Shown in pieces: positions 34,484-37,657 of a stretch of 37,657 bases of DNA. Positions within the stretch are counted from its first letter, which is position 1. Each line of letters starts with the position of its first letter. Location of the stretch: the NCBI GenBank assembly GCA_000828075.3, contig JXCB02000058.1:25448-63104 (forward strand). Reading direction: 5' to 3'. The position numbers and the translations under genes are program-made. The stretch is from Tolypothrix campylonemoides VB511288. GTDB taxonomy: Bacteria > Cyanobacteriota > Cyanobacteriia > Cyanobacteriales > Nostocaceae. Below the pieces are notes generated by a model. That model made no database searches and was not told the DNA's origin. It worked only from the letters and a program-made list of their open reading frames with translations.

Positions 34484-36616
34484 ATGATTTGTCACTTCCT
34501 CATTGGTGTCCCCGGTAGCGGTAAATCTACCTTCGCCGCCATGTTGGCGAAACTGGGAAATTACCGCATCGTTTCCACCGACGCAATTCGCCAAGAACTT
34601 TATGGTGATGCAGCTATCCAAGGGGAGTGGAGTCAGATTGAAGAAATTGCTATCTCCCAAATAAGAGATGCGATCGCCTCTGGCGGGCACTCCCGTGCCA
34701 TCGCCCCAAAGAACACTGCGCCAAGCGCGATCGCCCAAAGCTATGCCATCATCTATGATGCTACCAATGCCAAACGCGCATGGCGGATGGAATTGATGAT
34801 GAAGCTGAATTCAAAAGGGGTTGGAGGTGAGGTGCAATGGATGGCGTGGTACTTGCAAACCCCTTTAGAAACTTGCTTTGCTTGGAACCAAAAACGAACT
34901 CGCACAGTTCCAGATAACGTCATTGAGGAAATGTCCAAATCTCTGCAAGACTTTCCGCCAATACCAGCAGAAGGTTTTGCAGCCGTCAAAGAAATCGATG
35001 TCACTTCCCCAAACTTTGACATTCAACAAATCCAAACCCAAATCAAACACCTTCCTCGTACTCTCATCAACCGCACCAACCGCACTCTGCATCGTCACAT
35101 AACTTTACATTCTTATAGCAAGCTTCTGGATTTTGAACGCTTGATGCACTTGATTTCCTTGATTATTCGCTATCCAGGAATTGGAAATCTGCAAGCAACC
35201 GACTCCAGCTTGGTAGAAAGCATTTTTGGCACAGTTGTCCAGTTTGGAAGTGCTTTGGATGAAGTTACTGCCTTTATGGGTAAATTATACGGGAGAATCT
35301 ATGCAGATAAAAGTGCGATCGCCTCTGATTTACGTTGGCTAGAAAAAAATGGTCTGATTGGCGTTGGTGGTTTGCACTCCTGTTCAGTTCCTCCCGAAAG
35401 CACAGAGGAAGCAAATCAAACCCTCACCTCATCTTCTTTAGTGACTCACGCCTACTCTGACTTAGACACCTTCACACGCTTGGTGCAAACAATTCGGTTT
35501 ATTCTGCATCACCCATTTTTGCAAGATTCGGGAAAAGGGAGTCTGAAAACTCTGGTGTCTGCACTTCGGGAAAATGGGATTATTGTCGGTGATGGCTTGG
35601 ATACTGTCCGCAAGGATATTGAAAGAGTTCTTAAGCCGTACAAAATATTACCTGAGTTTCCCTTGCGGGATGGCTACTTTGCAGGAACGGCAATTTTGTC
35701 ACAGCAAGAATTAATCAAGGTTTTTGGCGTTCTCCAGTCTCAGGCGAAGAGTTTGGATGACCCTGTGGCGTTGGATATTTATGAGACATTTGCTGATAGG
35801 ATAACACGGAGTAAGCAGGATGTGAGTAGCGTGTATCCGGTGCGGGGAATTGCCAATCGCTGTATGATTGACCCAGAGTTTCTGCCTCAAGATGCCCTTT
35901 CAAATAATTTACAGCAGTTAGAAGAAGCGATCGCTAACGGTGAAATACTGGAATTAAACCGCTTTCGTGGCGGCGGTAAGTTTGCTCTTGATGAAGAAGG
36001 GTTCTTTTTAGCATATCCATTGCAGATTGTGTTTTGCAATTTGGCGTGGTATCTGGGTTATGAGTGCGAAGGGGGGAAGTATGGGGGGTTGTTCCGGTTT
36101 GAGCGTTTGGATAGATTATTTATAGGGAAACCTCAAGGACAAGTGCGTTCAAGGCTGGAACAAGAAAAGTCTTTGCAGAAGTTGCAGAAGTTATACACTG
36201 TTAGCGCAGGGATTTTTTTAGGGTATAGTGCTAGCGAGCAGCGTTTGTTTCTGAGTAAGGATAAACGAGAACGTGACAAAGTTTGTGTCACGGTGGAATT
36301 GTGGTTTAATGATGCTATCTTCCGCTTTATTACTGAAGGGACAAAGAGATTTCCAGCGCAGCAAATGAAGATGTCACCGCCAGTGGATGGAGGGAAGTTA
36401 ACACTGCCAAAGTCGATTTTTTGTTTGAGTAAAACGGGAGATAAAGGCTTTCCTAATCGTTTTCAAGTGGTGTTGCCGAAATGGTCGTTAAATGATGTAG
36501 AGTTTTTGCGGTGGATTGTAGGTTTTGGTGGGAATGTTAAGGTAGTGCAACCAGAGGATTTGGTGGAGAAGGTTAAGGGGATTGGAGAGGCGATTGTGAG
36601 GGTTTATGAGAAGTAA
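34484..36616 (+). CDS. P-loop kinase fused to a WYL-domain regulator
   Basis: A 710-aa protein, last gene of the cas operon. Residues 1-170 are a polynucleotide-kinase-like P-loop domain: GVPGSGKST (Walker A, 8-16), IVSTDAIRQELYGD, and IIYDATNAKRAWR (the D-A-T-N..R pattern of PNK/zeta-like kinases). The middle part (about 200-430) has winged-helix-like segments (SAIASDLRWLEKNGLIGVGG, DTVRKDIERVLKPY). The C-terminal part has a WYL ligand-sensing domain: PLQIVFCNLAWYLGYECEGG with W522-Y523-L524, then FRFERLDRLFIG. WYL proteins often regulate or modulate CRISPR-Cas systems. Residues about 65-88 are encoded by a REP-like insert with two HIP1 sites, kept in frame between kinase motifs. Its role may be regulation or nucleotide/RNA modification; neither is shown. 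Confidence 0.8.
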   Translation: MICHFLIGVPGSGKSTFAAMLAKLGNYRIVSTDAIRQELYGDAAIQGEWSQIEEIAISQIRDAIASGGHSRAIAPKNTAPSAIAQSYAIIYDATNAKRAWRMELMMKLNSKGVGGEVQWMAWYLQTPLETCFAWNQKRTRTVPDNVIEEMSKSLQDFPPIPAEGFAAVKEIDVTSPNFDIQQIQTQIKHLPRTLINRTNRTLHRHITLHSYSKLLDFERLMHLISLIIRYPGIGNLQATDSSLVESIFGTVVQFGSALDEVTAFMGKLYGRIYADKSAIASDLRWLEKNGLIGVGGLHSCSVPPESTEEANQTLTSSSLVTHAYSDLDTFTRLVQTIRFILHHPFLQDSGKGSLKTLVSALRENGIIVGDGLDTVRKDIERVLKPYKILPEFPLRDGYFAGTAILSQQELIKVFGVLQSQAKSLDDPVALDIYETFADRITRSKQDVSSVYPVRGIANRCMIDPEFLPQDALSNNLQQLEEAIANGEILELNRFRGGGKFALDEEGFFLAYPLQIVFCNLAWYLGYECEGGKYGGLFRFERLDRLFIGKPQGQVRSRLEQEKSLQKLQKLYTVSAGIFLGYSASEQRLFLSKDKRERDKVCVTVELWFNDAIFRFITEGTKRFPAQQMKMSPPVDGGKLTLPKSIFCLSKTGDKGFPNRFQVVLPKWSLNDVEFLRWIVGFGGNVKVVQPEDLVEKVKGIGEAIVRVYEK
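34663..34741. repeat. REP-like in-frame insert in the kinase domain
   Basis: The segment begins GATGCGATCGCCTCTGGCGG and ends near GCGCGATCGCCC. It encodes SGGHSRAIAPKNTAPSAIAQ between DAIA and SYAIIYDATN, which are normally close together in this kinase family. It carries two GCGATCGC sites. Confidence 0.55.
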
Positions 36617-36845
36617 AAAGTAAAAAGAGAAATCAGCTACTTAGCAATTTGAGTTCTGAAAAAAAAGGTTTAACACTAACTTTTTTATCTCTGACACCAA
36701 ATTCTCAACAAGGTAATTTGAGTTCTGAAAAAGAGGGTTTAACACTAACCCTCTTTCTTTTTACTTTTTACTTCTGCTAAATGACTCTTTTCGGAATCTG
36801 AGTTAACCCTTTTACTTTTTACTTTTTACTTGGCTCCTGTTTATC
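36611..36845. other. Region between the cas operon and the array: duplicated hairpins and AT repeats
   Basis: There is no gene here. TTTTTACTT-type words lie at 36611-36627 (inverted), 36756-36773 and 36807-36831. Two tandem copies (69 bp apart) of a segment starting AATTTGAGTTCTGAAAAA occupy 36646-36680 and 36715-36750. If the array is transcribed leftward, this is its trailer and not its leader. Confidence 0.6.
36646..36765. terminator. Duplicated terminator-like hairpins facing both ways
   Basis: The second copy contains GAGGGTT-TAACACT-AACCCTC followed by TTTCTTTTT (rightward terminator), with GAAAAA before it on the other side, so it could also work for leftward transcription. The first copy has the weaker AAAAGGTT/AACTTTTT version. 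A pair of bidirectional terminators fits a convergent cas operon and array. Confidence 0.65.
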
Positions 36846-37657
36846 GTTTCCATTAATTCAACTTCCGAGGAAGTTTAACAGGAAATTCTTAAAGAAATCG
36901 CCACTTACAACATTTCGTTTCCATTAATTCAACTTCCGAGGAAGTTTAACAGCATCGAGCCAACACAGCGCTGCTACAAGGATTACACGTTTCCATTAAT
37001 TCAACTTCCGAGGAAGTTTAACAGAACCGCACCGACTTGGCTAAGAAGTTCCCGTCAAAGTTTCCATTAATTCAACTTCCGGAGAAGTTTAACAGTTGCA
37101 GGCGATGTTCGACGCGTGCTACTTAGCCAGGGTTTCCATTAATTCAACTTCGGGAGAAGTTTAACAGCTTGAGATGGACGCACTGAAAGACGCTGAAGAG
37201 GGTACGTTTCCATTAATTCAACTTCGAGAGAAGTTTAACAGCAATTTGAGTTAGCGGGTTGGACGGGCTTTGCTACGTTTCCATTAATTCAACTTCGGGA
37301 GAAGTTTAACAGATTAGCTTTGAGAAAGGTGCGGTTCACGTCTTTGGGTTTCCATTAATTCAACTTCGGGAGAAGTTTAACAGTAAGGTACGTGCATAAA
37401 TCTCCGTCTTGTGGCACTAAACGTTTCCATTAATTCAACTTCGGGAGAAGTTTAACAGTGAACCGGACGCAACGATCAGGTGTGACAATCGGCGTTTCCA
37501 TTAATTCAACTTCGGGAGAAGTTTAACAGAGTAATGTTTACAGCTTTTCCAAATCCTAACCCGTTTCCATTAATTCAACTTCGGGAGAAGTTTAACAGTT
37601 GTACAAAGATAGAGGTCATGCGATCGCACTCGATACGTTTCCATTAATTCAACTTCG
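36846..37657 (-). CRISPR. CRISPR array, 11 full repeats plus a partial 12th, runs off the window
   Basis: The 36-nt repeat starts GTTTCCATTAATTCAACTTC and ends GAAGTTTAACAG on the plus strand. Repeats start at 36846, 36917, 36989, 37060, 37132, 37206, 37277, 37348, 37423, 37494, 37563 and 37637 (last one cut by the window end). The 11 spacers are 33-39 nt. The repeat has a 6-bp stem, AACTTC/GAAGTT. Only the 4-nt loop varies: CGAG in repeats 1-3, CGGA in 4, GAGA in 6, GGGA in the others. Read on the minus strand the repeat ends ATGGAAAC, the typical 3' end of a repeat that gives an 8-nt crRNA handle, so transcription is probably leftward and the leader lies beyond the window. The match to the adjacent Cmr system is by proximity. 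No spacer matches the rest of the window by eye. Confidence 0.97.

Noticed and set aside
36617-36845. This AT-rich region as the CRISPR leader.
   Set aside because: The repeat polarity (ATGGAAAC on the minus strand) and the position of the variant repeats point to a leader on the other side. The region is filled with terminator-like hairpins.
36846-37657. Self-targeting spacers against genes in this window.
   Set aside because: No spacer was seen to match another part of the window by eye on either strand; a computed search would be needed to exclude imperfect matches.

Overview
The window looks like part of a large plasmid from a filamentous (Nostocales-type) cyanobacterium. The evidence is frequent HIP1 palindromes (GCGATCGC), REP-like GC-rich palindromes that have even invaded coding sequence, a dense load of IS elements of cyanobacterial families, an iteron origin with its own Rep protein, and plasmid-type primases and SSBs. 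No rRNA, tRNA or housekeeping gene was seen.

Layout. (1) 1-5.5 kb is a graveyard of mobile elements: the C-terminal remnant of an ISAs1-family transposase; two IS110-family remnants sharing a 449-bp inverted repeat (855-1303 and 3668-4116); between them a 5'-truncated group II intron with its reverse transcriptase/maturase on the minus strand; and an IS5-family element (4577-5507) with 23-bp ends, a TAA duplication and a broken transposase. (2) 5.9-13.9 kb is the replication module: a leftward set (a small gene, a PrimPol/DUF3987 replication protein of about 1,210 aa, a DNA-binding-type plasmid protein), the iteron origin at 11393-11650, and a rightward Rep initiator. (3) 14-25 kb is accessory plasmid DNA: a 2OG-Fe(II)-like protein, two OB-fold (SSB-type) genes, an IS605-type element (tnpA/tnpB) that splits a small gene in frame, a second tnpB next to a 5'-truncated DUF1998 helicase, a DUF6876 protein, a second prim-pol and several small genes, many separated by good intrinsic terminators. 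(4) 25.3-36.6 kb is a rightward type III-B (Cmr) CRISPR-Cas operon: cas10 (cmr2), cmr3, cmr4, cmr5, a cmr6-cmr1 fusion, a CARF-HEPN ancillary RNase and a kinase-WYL fusion. (5) 36846-37657 is a CRISPR array running off the window, with 11 full 36-nt repeats and part of a twelfth.

How it may work. Repeat polarity (the reverse strand ends ATGGAAAC) and the position of the variant repeats suggest the array is transcribed leftward, towards the cas genes. No cas1, cas2 or cas6 is in view, so crRNA processing would need a host or distant enzyme. By motif reading, the Cmr4 position of the usual catalytic Asp is Met, and the Cas10 HD motif reads HE with its partner motifs lost, while the Cas10 GGDD cyclase motif and the HEPN RxxxxH motif are intact. 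I infer a complex that recognises target RNA mainly in order to make cyclic oligoadenylate and switch on the CARF-HEPN RNase, with little or no target cleavage of its own. The kinase-WYL protein is an unusual partner that could sense, modify or regulate. This is inference from sequence motifs, not shown function.
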